DNA from: Planctomycetota bacterium
GTDB lineage: Bacteria > Planctomycetota > Planctomycetia > Planctomycetales > Planctomycetaceae
Direction of reading: 5' to 3'
Assembly (NCBI GenBank): GCA_024278285.1
Contig: JAJRTM010000636.1
Location: 1 to 7,469, forward strand
Length of the DNA: 7,469 bases
Shown here: positions 6,764-7,469 of the stretch, one piece after another
How positions within the stretch are numbered: position 1 is the stretch's first letter
How the letters are laid out: each line of letters starts with the position of its first letter
Notes under the pieces: model-generated
What the model was told of the DNA's origin: nothing
Databases searched by the model: none
Seen by the model: the letters and a program-made list of their open reading frames with translations, nothing else
Position numbers and translations under genes: made by a program

Positions 6764-7032
6764 GGCTATGTCCAATTGCGGTTGAATTAGATTACAATAT
6801 TGCTCTCGAAACGTATCGTGAAACATTACGGAATGATCGGGCGGTTGCTTCGGCTTCTCAATCGTTGTCGGATCAGCGACGTAGGGTGTGCTGTGCACAC
6901 CAATTGTGCTCACGCCTTATGGGAATATTGAAGTTCCCCAAAGTTTGTGGGCGCTGGTACGGGTTAGTGAACGTTGGGGATTTGTTCCCTTCGATCGTCC
7001 TTGGAGGATTTGCCTTCGTCGGAGCCGGGTAG
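6763..7032 (+). pseudogene. Possible decayed coding fragment running through a REP hairpin
   Basis: This frame is open for 89 codons between TAA 6760-6762 and TAG 7030-7032, but has no ATG until 6918. Its first part (AVELDYNIALETYRETLRND, then RAVASASQSLSDQ) and last part (KFPKVCGRWYGLVNVGDLF, then PSIVLGGFAFVGAG) have natural protein-like composition, while the middle translates REP hairpin 2. I do not recognise a family. It may be two remnants joined by a repeat, or simply a chance open frame. Confidence 0.25.
6874..6908 (+). repeat. REP-like hairpin 2, left arm of an inverted pair
   Basis: CAGCGACGTAGG precedes the stem GGTGTGC (6885-6891) / GCACACC (6895-6901) with loop TGT, then AATTGTG. 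Compared with hairpin 1, two stem pairs are changed on both sides, so pairing is kept. The whole 35-base unit recurs in reverse at 7104-7138 with one mismatch. Confidence 0.8.
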
Positions 7033-7050
7033 GGTACGCTGTGCGTACCA
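7031..7050 (+). repeat. REP-like hairpin 3
   Basis: The stem GGTACGC (7033-7039) / GCGTACC (7043-7049) with loop TGT is identical to hairpin 1. Its left flank is GCCGGGTAG (7024-7032) instead of CGACGTAG, the same flank as hairpin 5. Confidence 0.75.
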
Positions 7051-7103
7051 CGCTTGTAGGGAAACATCTACTACAATGGCAATTATCTTCTCTGACGTGA
7101 GTC

Positions 7104-7138
7104 CACAATTGGTGTGCACAGCACACCCTACGTTGCTG
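7104..7138 (-). repeat. REP-like hairpin 4, right arm of an inverted pair
   Basis: This is the reverse complement of 6874-6908 with a single difference. The stem is GGTGTGC (7111-7117) / GCACACC (7121-7127) with loop ACA. The pair encloses about 195 bases including hairpin 3, an arrangement like a BIME or a non-autonomous mobile unit. Confidence 0.8.
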
Positions 7139-7290
7139 TTGAAATGCTGGATGTCGGAGCCAAGAAATTAGCTGAGCAAGTGGCATCGGTCTTGCTTGAG
7201 ATCGGAATGGACAAGGGGATCGCGGGAGCAGGTAAAGGGATCAGTAAAGCAGCCAGGGTGGTTCCAGAGATTGTCACCCACAAACTTAAA
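7139..7290 (+). pseudogene. Fragment resembling an Rhs-type pre-toxin helical region
   Basis: From ATG 7144 the frame gives MLDVGAKKLAEQVASVLLEI, then GMDKGIAGAGKGISKAARVV and PEIVTHKLK, about 49 codons ended by the start of the next repeat. The Ala/Gly/Lys-rich amphipathic helices recall the linker between an Rhs core and its toxin tip. There is no start context, no toxin domain after it, and repeats abut both sides. It is probably a stranded piece of a toxin gene. The family call is tentative because helix-rich low-complexity sequence has little specificity. Confidence 0.4.
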
Positions 7291-7292
7291 AG

Positions 7293-7317
7293 CCGGGTAG
7301 GGTACGCTGTGCGTACC
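7293..7317 (+). repeat. REP-like hairpin 5, abutting palindromic element copy 3
   Basis: CCGGGTAG (7293-7300) is followed directly by the stem GGTACGC (7301-7307) / GCGTACC (7311-7317), loop TGT. The final ACC is shared with the boundary of the 159-bp element that starts at 7318, so two repeat families are fused base to base. Confidence 0.8.
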
Positions 7318-7469
7318 GGGTACCCCGCCCGCTTTTAGCGGTTGGGTTGCGTAGCAACAAGATGTACGCGCCATGTGAGTTCCATCGTGATTGGAAGTAC
7401 AAATGAAATCGAATGCACATGGCGCAATCATCTTGTGCCTGAAGGCACCCAACCACTAAAGTGGTCGGG
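7318..7469. repeat. Palindromic element, copy 3 (reaches the window edge)
   Basis: This copy matches 5260-5412 with 19 mismatches and one single-base gap by hand count. It has the same parts: outer arm with CCGCTTTTAGCGG, side hairpin TTGC-GTA-GCAA, inner stem CAAGATG / CATCTTG, tip TTCCA...TTGGAA, side hairpin TGCC-TGAA-GGCA, and return arm CCCAACC. The last six or so bases of the arm probably lie beyond the window. Confidence 0.9.

Larger units (their letters stand above)
6407..7142. other. Repeat-rich region without a confident gene
   Basis: About 0.7 kb after the immunity gene carries a half copy of the 159-bp element, three GGGTGCCACTG motifs, four REP-like hairpins and a small imperfect inverted repeat at 6662-6696 (AATTG..GGTTC / GAACC..CAATT). 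The several overlapping open frames near 6870-7190 on both strands mostly arise because the REP hairpins are palindromic; only the frame at 6763-7032 shows protein-like composition. Confidence 0.6.

Noticed and set aside
6873..7186. Several short open frames on both strands.
   Set aside because: They share translations of the palindromic REP hairpins (VCCAHQL, GYAVRT) and have no start context; they are produced by the repeats.
5260..7469. A CRISPR array, suggested by repeated palindromic sequences.
   Set aside because: Repeats are 20-160 bases of different families, irregularly spaced, in both orientations, and without uniform spacers or cas genes.

Overview
The window looks like a piece of a planctomycete chromosome (Planctomycetota, probably a Gimesia/Rubinisphaera-like member of the Planctomycetaceae). 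The evidence is a two-gene operon coding for a planctomycete-type cytochrome-c/DUF1549/DUF1553 protein and a DUF1501 protein with a Tat signal, plus the relic of a secreted sulfatase. The genus is inference; the phylum call is fairly secure.

Left part (1-4083): a probable divergent gene begins at base 62 and runs off the left edge. Rightward lie the large PSCyt1-PSCyt2-PSD1 gene (216-2690) and, three bases later, the DUF1501 gene (2694-4083). These two families are usual partners of exported proteins. The DUF1501 gene is split by an 11-G tract, where 10 Gs would give one continuous 462-residue protein. That is a sequencing error, a mutation, or a slippage/phase-variation site.

Middle part (4084-5258): a 0.4-kb gap without a gene, a small GIY-YIG nuclease-like gene of the YhbQ/UPF0213 type, then two abutting gene relics. 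One is the first ~40 codons of a sulfatase (export signal plus first strand). The other is a ~50-codon N-terminal scrap resembling an IS66-type transposase.

Right part (5260-7469): an accessory, repeat-rich region. A 159-bp palindromic element occurs as one full copy (5260-5418), one left-half copy (6415-6469) and one copy reaching the window edge (7318-7469). Between the first two copies lies what looks like an orphan polymorphic-toxin C-terminal module, with its immunity gene starting one base after the toxin stop. Further right are five REP-like hairpins, three copies of a GGGTGCCACTG motif (two of them in hairpins), and a 49-codon scrap resembling the helical pre-toxin part of Rhs-like toxins. 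I read this as the tail of a displaced toxin/immunity cassette region, broken up by and possibly rearranged through palindromic repeats.

The best candidate for something undescribed is the 159-bp element. By hand it folds into a four-way junction with no unpaired base at the junction. Paired substitutions between copies preserve the side hairpins, the element is open in the same reading frame in both long copies, and it borders the toxin cassette.
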